From: RYN-433 sp036558265
GTDB taxonomy: Bacteria; Planctomycetota; Phycisphaerae; Tepidisphaerales; Tepidisphaeraceae
Assembly: GCA_036558265.1 (NCBI GenBank)
Contig: DATBFY010000015.1
Location: forward strand, 1-18,472
Direction: 5' to 3'
Length of the DNA stretch: 18,472 bases
Of this stretch, positions 6,627 to 12,721 are shown in pieces. Within the stretch, counting starts at the first letter, position 1, and each line of letters starts with the position of its first letter. Under the pieces are notes generated by a model. That model did no database searches and was not told the origin of the DNA. It was given only the letters and a program-made list of their open reading frames with translations. Made by a program: the position numbers and the translations under genes.

Positions 6627-7384
6627 CGGCGCCGCTCACTATGGATGGTCCGCAGCCCTACCTCTCCCTCGTCATCCCCTGCTACAACGAGGAGGAGAAC
6701 GTCCCCACGCTCCTCCAGCGGGTCGAAGCCGCGCTGCGGCAGACCGGCAAACCCTTCGAGGTCGTCATCGTCGATGACGGCAGCACCGATTCCACGCCGC
6801 GCCTCCTCGCCGACGCGATGCGACAACACCCCTGGCTTCGCGTGATCCGCATGGCGAAAAACGGCGGCCAAAGCGCGGCATTCGAGGCCGGCTTCGACGC
6901 CGCCCGGGGCCAGGTGATCGCCACCATCGACGCCGACCTCCAGAACGACCCCGAAGAGATCCCGCGCCTCCTCCCCATGCTCGACCAGCAGCAGGTGGAC
7001 ATGGTCACCGGCTGGCGCAAGGAGCGGCAGGACACCTCATTCCGCCGCTGGCAGAGCCGCCAGGCCAACCGCATCCGCAACTGGATCAGCCAGGAAACGG
7101 TCAACGATTCCGCCAGCTCGCTCAAGATCTACCGCGCTTCGGCGATCAAGGGCCTGCGACTGTTCAACGGAGCGCACCGGTTTTTCCCAACCCTGGTAAA
7201 GATGCGCGGGTACAAGGTCTACGAGACGCCGGTCAAGCACAGCCCCCGCTTCGCCGGCACGGCCAAGTACGGCTTTCGCAACCGCGCCCTTCGCGCGTTC
7301 ATCGACTTGCTGGGCGTGCGGTGGATGAAGGAACGATACCTGCGCTACCAGGCCAATGAAGTCCCGCGCGACGGGACGACTTAG
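6623..7384 (+). CDS. GT2-family glycosyltransferase (polyprenyl-phosphate sugar synthase type)
   Basis: 253 residues, starting at GTG 6623 inside the stop of the PAP2 gene (GTGA); an in-frame ATG at 6641 is an alternative. The GT-A fold is clear: 'LSLVIPCYNEEENV' (first strand), 'VVIVDDGSTDST' (nucleotide-sugar site), 'ATIDADLQNDPEEIPRL' (DxD-type metal site), 'DSASSLKIYR' and 'KHSPRFAGTAKYG' near the end. This set is typical of DPM1/ArnC/GtrB-like enzymes that place a sugar on dolichyl or undecaprenyl phosphate at the cytoplasmic face. There is no C-terminal pair of membrane helices, unlike ArnC and GtrB, so it is probably peripheral like DPM1. It would supply the donor for the ArnT-like enzyme two genes upstream; the sugar is unknown. 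Confidence 0.88.
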   Translation: MTAPLTMDGPQPYLSLVIPCYNEEENVPTLLQRVEAALRQTGKPFEVVIVDDGSTDSTPRLLADAMRQHPWLRVIRMAKNGGQSAAFEAGFDAARGQVIATIDADLQNDPEEIPRLLPMLDQQQVDMVTGWRKERQDTSFRRWQSRQANRIRNWISQETVNDSASSLKIYRASAIKGLRLFNGAHRFFPTLVKMRGYKVYETPVKHSPRFAGTAKYGFRNRALRAFIDLLGVRWMKERYLRYQANEVPRDGTT

Positions 7385-7395
7385 GAGAAGGAAAC

Positions 7396-8229
7396 ATGAA
7401 CATCGGCGGACACGACGTCGGCGTGTGCAGTTGGTCGCTCCACCCCAAAGACATGGCGGACCTGATCGCGCAGATGCAACAGGCCGGCCTGTCGCACGTG
7501 CAGCTCGGCCTCGCGGGTCTATCGGTGCTCGACGACAAGAACAAGGACCAGCAGCTCGGCCAGCTCCGCACCGCCGGCATCACCGTGACCGGCGGCATGG
7601 TCGGCTTTGCGGGCGAAGACTATTCGACGATCGCCAAGATTCGCGAGACCGGCGGCTTCGTCCCCGACAATGACTGGCCCCAGCGCCGCGCGATCACCGA
7701 GCAGGCCGCCAGGATCGCCGCCGACCTGCGCGTCCCGCACATCTCCGCCCACGTCGGCTTCGTCCCGCCGCGCGGGCAGGGCAACTACCAGAAGGTCGTC
7801 GATCGCATCCGCGACGTGGCCGACATGTTCACCCGCTACAACCTGGCGCTCCTGATGGAAACCGGCCAGGAACAGGCGGCCGAGCTGCTTGAGTTCCTCC
7901 ATGACTTGAAGCGTCCCAACGTCTTCATCAACTTCGACCCGGCCAACATGATCCTCTACGGCGCCGGCGAGCCGATCGCGGCCATCAAGACGCTCGGCCA
8001 ATTCATCCGACACGTCCACGTCAAGGACGCGACCGCGTCGGCCAAGCCCGGTCAGGATTGGGGCGCCGAAGTCCCCTTCGGCACCGGCCAGGTCGGCCCC
8101 AGGCGCTTCATCGACGCCCTGCACGGCGTCGGCTATCACGGCCCTTTGTGCATCGAGCGCGAGGCCGGCAACCAGCGCCTGGCCGACGTGAAGTTCGCCG
8201 TCGAATCGTTGAAGAAGGCGGTCGCATAG
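7396..8229 (+). CDS. Sugar phosphate isomerase/epimerase (xylose isomerase-like TIM barrel)
   Basis: 277 residues. It starts at ATG 7396, 11 bases after the GT2 stop, behind AGGAGAAGGA (7383-7392), one of the best ribosome sites in the run. The fold is the AP-endonuclease-2/xylose-isomerase-like TIM barrel. Putative metal ligands are Glu155 in 'LLMETGQE', Asp181 in 'INFDPANM', His206/His208 in 'RHVHVKD' and Glu254 in 'CIERE'; 'VPFGTGQVG' is the usual loop before the last strand. Related enzymes isomerise or epimerise free or phosphorylated sugars, or act on inositol derivatives, in the cytoplasm. The substrate cannot be named. Its place right after the glycosyltransferases allows, but does not prove, a role in making the sugar donor. 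Confidence 0.85.
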   Translation: MNIGGHDVGVCSWSLHPKDMADLIAQMQQAGLSHVQLGLAGLSVLDDKNKDQQLGQLRTAGITVTGGMVGFAGEDYSTIAKIRETGGFVPDNDWPQRRAITEQAARIAADLRVPHISAHVGFVPPRGQGNYQKVVDRIRDVADMFTRYNLALLMETGQEQAAELLEFLHDLKRPNVFINFDPANMILYGAGEPIAAIKTLGQFIRHVHVKDATASAKPGQDWGAEVPFGTGQVGPRRFIDALHGVGYHGPLCIEREAGNQRLADVKFAVESLKKAVA

Positions 8230-8275
8230 CCATGGGCGCTGGGGGCACGACTCACCGCGGTGCGTTGGGCGCCAC

Positions 8276-8500
8276 GTGGGCGAAGGTCAGGTGCTGTGCC
8301 GCCGCTGCGGCCGGATCGCCCCCAGGCTGCCCTCGCAACCGTTCCGCAACGATTTCGGAAAGCAGATCGTCGAAAATATCTGCGCCCCCTGCTGGCGCGA
8401 GGCCATCGGGATGGGGAGCAAGGTGATCAACGAGCTCCGGCTCGACCTCTCCGACCCGCGGGCACAGAAGATCTGGGATCAGAACTCCGGGAGTTTTTGA
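8276..8500 (+). CDS. Small Fe(2+)-trafficking (YggX)-like protein, C-terminus apparently frameshifted
   Basis: 74 residues as read, starting at GTG 8276; GTG 8291, four bases after GAAGG (8282-8286), is an alternative. The pattern 'PFRNDFGKQIVENICAPCWREA', followed by 'KVINELRLDLSDPRAQKIWDQ', follows the YggX/Iron_traffic family, whose E. coli member reads 'LGKRIYNEIS...W...LINEKKLNM'. Two CxxC pairs (CRRC and CAPC) may bind zinc or iron; E. coli YggX lacks them. The frame ends in 'NSGSF', but the adjacent frame reads 'ELREFLNLT' to TGA 8509-8511, which resembles the family's usual ending ('..FL'). A single missing G after CAG 8480-8482 would restore 'WDQELREFLNLT'. It is therefore either a natural frameshift or a sequence error. 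The family assignment is from memory and moderately secure. Confidence 0.65.
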   Translation: MGEGQVLCRRCGRIAPRLPSQPFRNDFGKQIVENICAPCWREAIGMGSKVINELRLDLSDPRAQKIWDQNSGSF

Positions 8501-8595
8501 ACCTGACGTGAGCTGAAAAAGTTTTTCGCTCGAGGATGGTTTTCCACAAGTGTCGTGAAGATCATCTGTTACGGATGTGGCGCGGGTGGGAAATC

Positions 8596-8664
8596 AACCC
8601 AAAACCGACCCCAAAGCGACCCCGGCCGACCCCGTTTTGACCCATTCTGACCCTTGGTTGTCCC
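8596..8664 (+). repeat. Helically phased GACCC direct-repeat array
   Basis: Pentamers occur at 8596 (AACCC), 8607, 8618, 8628, 8639 and 8649 (all GACCC) and 8660 (GTCCC). Successive spacings are 11, 11, 10, 11, 10 and 11 bp, averaging close to one DNA turn. The spacing is not a multiple of three, so this is not a peptide repeat. All seven units lie on one face of the helix. Confidence 0.65.
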
Positions 8665-8667
8665 GAA

Positions 8668-8685
8668 TGGGGGCTTCTGCCCCCA
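8668..8685 (+). terminator. G/C hairpin after the GACCC array
   Basis: TGGGGGC (8668-8674), loop TTCT, GCCCCCA (8679-8685) make a 7-bp stem. No U-tract follows (AGGTTCGG), so intrinsic termination would be weak. It could be the 3' end of the transcript from the preceding run or a structural part of the array. Confidence 0.35.
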
Positions 8686-8817
8686 AGGTTCGGTGCCGGA
8701 TCGGATCCGGGGCGGCGCGTTGCTCGCATGGCTCTCAAAGCTCTGCCCCGGCTTGCTGATGGCATTCGGTTGTCAATGAGCGCGTCGTGATGGGAAACGG
8801 CCCATCCATATCAAGAA

Positions 8818-8955
8818 GCGGGATTGCGCGCCGGTGACGCGCGGGGCGCCATCAAGATCGCGAAAGGTGGGTTTTTGCTGGGATTTTTGGCATTAAATTT
8901 TTTATTTTTTAAGCGGAGGGGGTTGCGCCGCGCGCGTTACCGGCGCGCATCAAAA
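8818..8955 (+). repeat. 138-bp palindromic dispersed element, copy B
   Basis: Inverted copy of 2389-2526, with equal length and no gaps. The left arm 8825-8851 and right arm 8923-8949 are inverted repeats matching at 24 of 27 positions. The centre (8852-8922) is A/T-rich, with long T runs in an otherwise GC-rich genome. Like copy A, it lies between convergent genes. Confidence 0.75.
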
Positions 8956-8968
8956 TGGCGAGTTCCTG

Positions 8969-8985
8969 GCGCGCGCGCGCGCGCG
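8969..8985. repeat. Alternating (GC)n tract
   Basis: Seventeen bases of strictly alternating G and C lie just outside the 138-bp element and four bases from the end of the MNIO-operon partner gene. Alternating GC is the classical Z-DNA-prone sequence and is also prone to slippage. Confidence 0.6.
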
Positions 8986-8988
8986 AGT

Positions 8989-9456
8989 TCAGCCGAATCG
9001 GATCGAAAACCAGCGTATTCCGCGAGCCGGCAGTCGCAGCGCGATCGCCAGGCGATGCGAGCCGGGCAGTCGCGTCATGCGGAGCGGCCATCCCCGCGCC
9101 GCACGGCGCACAAGCAATTGGATTCGTCCATCGTCGCTCAACAACCCCTCGCGGCAGAGCCACCTGGCAAAACGCAGTCCGTCGTCGTCGCCCGTGCGGG
9201 CCTGGGGCAGCTCGTGGGAGCGCGCGTAGCGCTCGACGAGCTCGTCGAACCGCCCGGCCAGGTCCGCGGCGACGGATGGCCAGGCCTTGGCGACGCCCCG
9301 GGCGCGCTTGGCGAGCAGCGACCGGCGGGCCAGCTCGATGCGCCGCGGATCGAACTCCGGCGGCGCAGGTTGATCGGTGGTCAGGGACTCGAGGAGTTGG
9401 CGTTGCCGGTCCGCGAGCGTGTGGCGGTCGTCATCATCGTCGCCGTCGTCAGGCAT
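8989..9456 (-). CDS. Small partner protein of the DUF692/MNIO operon
   Basis: 155 residues; the last gene of the three-gene operon. It starts at ATG 9456 and overlaps the end of the MNIO gene by 8 bases (ATGCCTGA), indicating coupled translation. An acidic N-terminus (seven Asp in residues 3-10) is followed by 'RQRQLLESLTTDQPAPPEFDP', 'RSLLAKRARGVAKAWPSVAADL' and a basic C-terminus. No catalytic motif or membrane segment is visible. From memory, short proteins with a 'FDP.R...AR..L..KRA..VA.AWP' pattern accompany DUF692 and TIGR04222 genes in actinobacteria (the SCO6044-SCO6046 region). MNIO enzymes generally need a partner protein, often of the DUF2063 type, that binds the substrate peptide. 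That role here is inference from position only. Confidence 0.72.
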   Translation of the reverse strand: MPDDGDDDDDRHTLADRQRQLLESLTTDQPAPPEFDPRRIELARRSLLAKRARGVAKAWPSVAADLAGRFDELVERYARSHELPQARTGDDDGLRFARWLCREGLLSDDGRIQLLVRRAARGWPLRMTRLPGSHRLAIALRLPARGIRWFSIRFG

Positions 9457-10306
9457 GCGTCTCCCGGTGCGCATTCCGGTTGCGGGCGCGCGACAAGGCG
9501 GCGCGGATGCGGTCCATTTCGGCGTTGAGGTGACGCTCGTCGGGGAAGTTGTCGTCGCGCTCGAGCATGACGCCCGGGAGCGGGGCGCGGGCCGCCAGTG
9601 TCTGGAGCAGGTCGAGGGCGCCGGCGGGGACATCGTGGGCGTGGGTGTCATGGTAGACGCCGTCGGCATCATTTTCGAACCCGCCTCCCATATGCACGTA
9701 GGCGATCCGCTCGAGGGGGATGCGGTCGATGAAGGTCGCTGGGTCCGTGCCCAGGTTGCGGTGGTTGGCGTAGACGTTGGCCACGTCGAGCAGCAGCCCG
9801 ACGCCGGTGCGATCCACGACCGCGGCGAGGAAGTCGGCCTCGTCGAAGTCGCGCTCCGGCCAGTCGAACAGGGCCGAGATGTTCTCCAGCGCCAGCGGCA
9901 CGGGAAGCAGATCCTGAGCCGCGCGGATGTTGTCCACGAGGACGTGCAGCGACCCATGCGTGCGCGGGATGGGCAGCAGGTGCCCGGCCTCATGGCCGAC
10001 GGCGCGGACGAAGGCGATGTGCTCGCTCACCAGCGGCGAGCCCAGCTCGCGCGCCAGCTCGGCCAGATGACGGACGCGCGCGGGATCGACGCGCTCGGCG
10101 CCGCCGAGCGACAAGCTGATCCCGTGCGGCACGACCGCGAGGCCGCGCGAGCGCAGCACGTGCAGATGCCGTGGCAATCGCGCGGGCGCATCGAAATTCT
10201 CGGCGGTAATCTCGACGAAGCCCAGGTCGCTCATGCGATCGATCGCCAGCGCGATGTGCGGGCGCCACCCGATGCCCAATCCAAGGGTGAGCGTTGCGGT
10301 ATTCAT
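9449..10306 (-). CDS. DUF692 / MNIO-family multinuclear iron-dependent oxidase
   Basis: 285 residues, the usual DUF692 length. The family is unmistakable from 'GLGIGWRPHIA', 'LGFVEITAENFDAPARLP', 'VVPHGISLSLGGAE', 'LVSEHIAFVR', 'EAGHLLPIPRT', 'VPLALENISALFDWP', 'LLLDVANVYAN' and 'YHDTHAHDVP'. Candidate metal ligands in the TIM barrel are His61, Glu95/His96, Glu141, Asp174, His205, Asp220, His222, His224 and Glu249. Characterised members (MbnB, TglH, ChrH, BufB) use an iron centre to oxidise cysteines in ribosomally made peptides. The ATG at 10306 overlaps the stop of the upstream membrane-protein gene by four bases (ATGA), directly after its Cys/Gly-rich tail codons. Action on that tail is inferred from this linkage and from the family's chemistry. 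Confidence 0.93.
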   Translation of the reverse strand: MNTATLTLGLGIGWRPHIALAIDRMSDLGFVEITAENFDAPARLPRHLHVLRSRGLAVVPHGISLSLGGAERVDPARVRHLAELARELGSPLVSEHIAFVRAVGHEAGHLLPIPRTHGSLHVLVDNIRAAQDLLPVPLALENISALFDWPERDFDEADFLAAVVDRTGVGLLLDVANVYANHRNLGTDPATFIDRIPLERIAYVHMGGGFENDADGVYHDTHAHDVPAGALDLLQTLAARAPLPGVMLERDDNFPDERHLNAEMDRIRAALSRARNRNAHRETHA

Positions 10307-11220
10307 CCGCCGCATCCTCCGCCCCCGCATCCACCGCAGCCCCCGCCGCCGCAACCACCACCACCCCCACTGCTACAGCCGCTGCCGCCGCCGCAACCCG
10401 AGCCGCAACTGCTCGTCCCGACGCCGCTGGGCGGATTGATCGCCCGGCGAAGGTCACCCATCTCTTCGCCCAGCAGCACGGTTGGACCGAACAGCCCCAT
10501 CGCCAGGGCGAAGTCCGCCGGCGCCAGCGAACCGGGGCTGGCGGTGGCGGTGCTGCGGAGGGCGGCGCCGCGGGTCCGCATGGATCGGAGTGTCGCATCG
10601 CCGGCGGCCGTGCGCCGGGGAGCACGGGCGAGCATGATGATCGCCGCGATCGCGGTCGCAAAGCAGAACAGCACGAGGAAACCCACCGGCCGGTCACGCG
10701 ACAGCCCGATGCCGATCCTGGCAATGCCCAGCGTGAAGAGCAGAAGCAGCGGCAGGACCGACGGGACCGCGATCATCGCCCGCCGTCCGGCCGCATAGAC
10801 CAGCCCGCGGGCCCGAAGGCGGCCTGCCGCGAGGTCCCCTGAAACCCGCTGGTGCACGCGCTGGACCGCCGATGATTTCTCCGCGGCGACCGCCACGTAA
10901 AGCGAGCGCTCCAGCGCGTGGACGGCGGTTTCAGGCGGGCGCACGGCCTGGAGCGAACGCGTGCCGGCGGTCAGGCGGATCGCGCCGCGACGATACAGGC
11001 TGGCGATCGCCGTGTTGATCGCCAGCCTGGGCCCGCCGGCCAGGTAGGCGACTTCGAGCGGGTCGAGGTCTTCGCCGTTCGCGGTCCGGCCGCCGTCGCG
11101 AGCGCCGCCGTCCGTGGATTTCACGACTTGGCGAATGACGATCCCGGCAACGACCGCCAGGACGAACAGGATCGCGTAGTACTTGAGGAACTCGGGGCCT
11201 CTGAGATCCAGAAGATCCAT
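10303..11220 (-). CDS. TIGR04222-type membrane protein with Cys/Gly-rich C-terminal tail
   Basis: 305 residues; first gene of the MNIO operon. The N-terminus 'LDLRGPEFLKYYAILFVLAV' is the TIGR04222 hallmark and includes a membrane helix. Then come 'LDPLEVAYLAGGPRLAINTA' and 'ASLYRRGAIRL', a winged-helix-like cytoplasmic part, two further membrane helices around residues 164-182 and 190-208, and 'PADFALAMGLFGPTVLLGEE'. The last 36 or so residues are nearly pure Gly, Cys and Ser with seven cysteines spaced by Gly runs. GGGAG (plus-strand 11225-11229) is the Shine-Dalgarno, four bases before the ATG. Function is unknown. The tail looks like a metal-binding or modified peptide rather than a folded domain, and the DUF692 gene starts inside its stop codon. 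Confidence 0.88.
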   Translation of the reverse strand: MDLLDLRGPEFLKYYAILFVLAVVAGIVIRQVVKSTDGGARDGGRTANGEDLDPLEVAYLAGGPRLAINTAIASLYRRGAIRLTAGTRSLQAVRPPETAVHALERSLYVAVAAEKSSAVQRVHQRVSGDLAAGRLRARGLVYAAGRRAMIAVPSVLPLLLLFTLGIARIGIGLSRDRPVGFLVLFCFATAIAAIIMLARAPRRTAAGDATLRSMRTRGAALRSTATASPGSLAPADFALAMGLFGPTVLLGEEMGDLRRAINPPSGVGTSSCGSGCGGGSGCSSGGGGGCGGGGCGGCGGGGCGG

Positions 11221-11285
11221 ACGTCTCCCTTCATCGGGAAACGTACCATTGGAGCGAAACCAGGCCAGTACAGGCCGGCACGGCG

Positions 11286-11292
11286 TTTATAA
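11286..11292 (-). promoter_or_regulatory. -10-like TTATAAA upstream of the MNIO operon
   Basis: The minus strand reads TTATAAA about 66 bases before the ATG at 11220, the only A/T-rich patch in the 151-bp gap. A TTGCGA box lies further upstream, but its spacing (about 21 bp) is longer than usual. It is reported as a weak promoter candidate only. Confidence 0.25.
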
Positions 11293-11371
11293 CCCGGTGC
11301 AAGCATTAAGCGCTCGCAAAGTGCGGGAGTTTTGGGTCGGTGTGCCGAAAAAGGTCGGTGCCCAGAGGCGC

Positions 11372-12661
11372 TTACGCCGTCGAATGATTCGCCACCACCT
11401 GACGATAAGCCGCCGCCGCGTGGATGCGGCGGAACATCAACCGCTGGTTGAGGGCCTGGGGGAGCGACGAGATCTCGGAAAAGCGGGTCAGCCGTCCATC
11501 GGGTTGCTTGACGAGGATTGCATCCGATTCGTCGGCCGGCGCGGTGGACTCGTAGGGCTCGTACGACGTGTCGGCCGGCTCGTCGTAGAACAGGTCGTAC
11601 GCCGGATCGCCGCCCGCTTCCGCCACCGCTGTCTCGGCCCGCGCATAGACCGCTCGCGCCGCCTGCCCATCGGCAAGATGCGACAGGTCTACGGTCTTGT
11701 ACAACCCGCGGTAGAGCAGCCCCCGGCACAAGCGCGCCAGCACCTCGTCGTCCGACCGCGTCCAGACCTTGAAACAGTGGTTCACCGCCACGTCGTCCAG
11801 GTCTACGAACTCCGCCATGCTCAACCGCTGCCCCAAAAGCGCCTTGTAGACGGCGTCGTCCCGGCGGGGCCACTCCAGCCGATCCTGCACCGCCAGGCGC
11901 CTGGCGCGCTGCAGCGCCAGCTTGACCATCCCCTCGGCGCTTCGGACGACCTTGTGGAAGTAGACGTTGCGGTACATGTTGTAGCGCGCGTGGAGGTAGT
12001 CCTCGACCGCGCTGACGCCCTTCCAGGTCACCGCAAGGCGTTTGCCGCCGTCGCCGTCCACGGTCAGGGCGTGCAGAAGCCATTCGAGGTCGTAGGAGCC
12101 GTAATGGCTCCCCGTCATGTGGTTGTCGCGCAGCAGGTAATCGAATCGGTCGGCGTCGAGGTGCGACGCGATGACGTCGTTGAGGAACGTCCGCTGGCCG
12201 TCGCGGGCCTGCAGAAAGCCGATGATCTTCTCGGGCAGGAAGCGGTCGTGGCGGATCAGGATGCGGTGGACCTCGCTGTCGGGGTCCTGGATCAGCCGCT
12301 GGGTCAGGCGCTCGTGGGAGATCCCCGAAACCCGCTCGAAGACGTGGGAGAACGGTCCGTGTCCCAGGTCGTGAAGCAGCGCGCTCACCAGGCAGACGGT
12401 TCGATCGTCCTCCGAGATGGCGATCTCGCGTCCCAGGTGGGCGAGCATTTGCCGGGCGGTCTCCATGACTCCCAGTGAATGGCTGTATCGCGAGTGCGTG
12501 GCCCCCGGATACGCCAGGTGAGCCATGCCCAGTTGCAGGATTCGTCGCAATCGCTGGAACTCGGCGGCGTTAAGGAGGTTGAAGAGCAGGCCGTCGATCG
12601 GCCGATCGATCTGGAACGCGATCACATCGTGTACCGGGTCCCGGATGATCTTCTGAGGCAT
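11372..12661 (-). CDS. HD-domain phosphohydrolase (dGTPase-like, YwfO-type)
   Basis: 429 residues, close to the length of the B. subtilis YwfO-like HD proteins. It begins 'KIIRDPVHDVIAF' and carries 'THSRYSHSLGVMETA' (metal His61), the HD pair His97-Asp98 in 'LLHDLGHGPFSHVFE', and 'IASHLDADRFDYLLRDNHMTG', with the closing Asp. These are the metal-binding elements of HD nucleotide hydrolases; the 'D.LRD....G..YG' part is shared with dNTP triphosphohydrolases. The likely reaction is hydrolysis of a (d)NTP or related nucleotide; the substrate is not predictable. The ATG at 12661 is the family's normal start ('M..K.I.DPVHG.I'). There is no Shine-Dalgarno, but CATAAT (ATTATG at plus 12671-12676) ends nine bases before the ATG, suggesting a leaderless or very short-leader mRNA. 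It is divergent from the cupredoxin gene. Confidence 0.88.
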   Translation of the reverse strand: MPQKIIRDPVHDVIAFQIDRPIDGLLFNLLNAAEFQRLRRILQLGMAHLAYPGATHSRYSHSLGVMETARQMLAHLGREIAISEDDRTVCLVSALLHDLGHGPFSHVFERVSGISHERLTQRLIQDPDSEVHRILIRHDRFLPEKIIGFLQARDGQRTFLNDVIASHLDADRFDYLLRDNHMTGSHYGSYDLEWLLHALTVDGDGGKRLAVTWKGVSAVEDYLHARYNMYRNVYFHKVVRSAEGMVKLALQRARRLAVQDRLEWPRRDDAVYKALLGQRLSMAEFVDLDDVAVNHCFKVWTRSDDEVLARLCRGLLYRGLYKTVDLSHLADGQAARAVYARAETAVAEAGGDPAYDLFYDEPADTSYEPYESTAPADESDAILVKQPDGRLTRFSEISSLPQALNQRLMFRRIHAAAAYRQVVANHSTA

Positions 12662-12670
12662 GGGTTGGGT

Positions 12671-12676
12671 ATTATG
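12671..12676 (-). promoter_or_regulatory. -10-like CATAAT close to the HD-gene start
   Basis: CATAAT on the minus strand differs from TATAAT at one position and lies nine bases before the ATG at 12661, so a transcript from it would start at or next to the start codon. The -35 region (GTGGCG) is poor. Its role is inferred. Confidence 0.35.
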
Positions 12677-12721
12677 TTCAAGCCGGCAGACGCCGCCACA
12701 CCGATAAAGGGAAGCGCGACG

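Larger units (their letters stand above)
8512..8817. other. Gene-free stretch with phased GACCC array and hairpin
   Basis: No frame here has both a ribosome-binding site and recognisable protein sequence. It contains an A5/T5 inverted repeat (GAAAAAGTTTTTC, about 8515-8527), the phased array at 8596-8664 and a hairpin at 8668-8685. After 8690 I see nothing further until the 138-bp element. Confidence 0.5.

Noticed and set aside
8232..8275. ATG at 8232 as the start of the Fe-trafficking-like gene
   Set aside because: It is in a different frame from the Cys-pair motifs and yields no family-like N-terminus; a second frameshift would be needed.
9377..10798. 473-codon frame on the plus strand
   Set aside because: It lies opposite the DUF692 gene and the TIGR04222 gene, which have unmistakable family motifs; its His/Pro-rich part is the antisense of the Gly/Cys tail.
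11183..12478. 431-codon frame on the plus strand
   Set aside because: It is antisense to the HD-domain gene, whose His/Asp motifs are intact. Its Val/Gln/Asp-rich sequence matches nothing I know.
12674..12721. Earlier ATG for the cupredoxin gene
   Set aside because: It would put 16 residues before a well-formed signal peptide, while ATG 12722 has AGGGAAG seven bases upstream.
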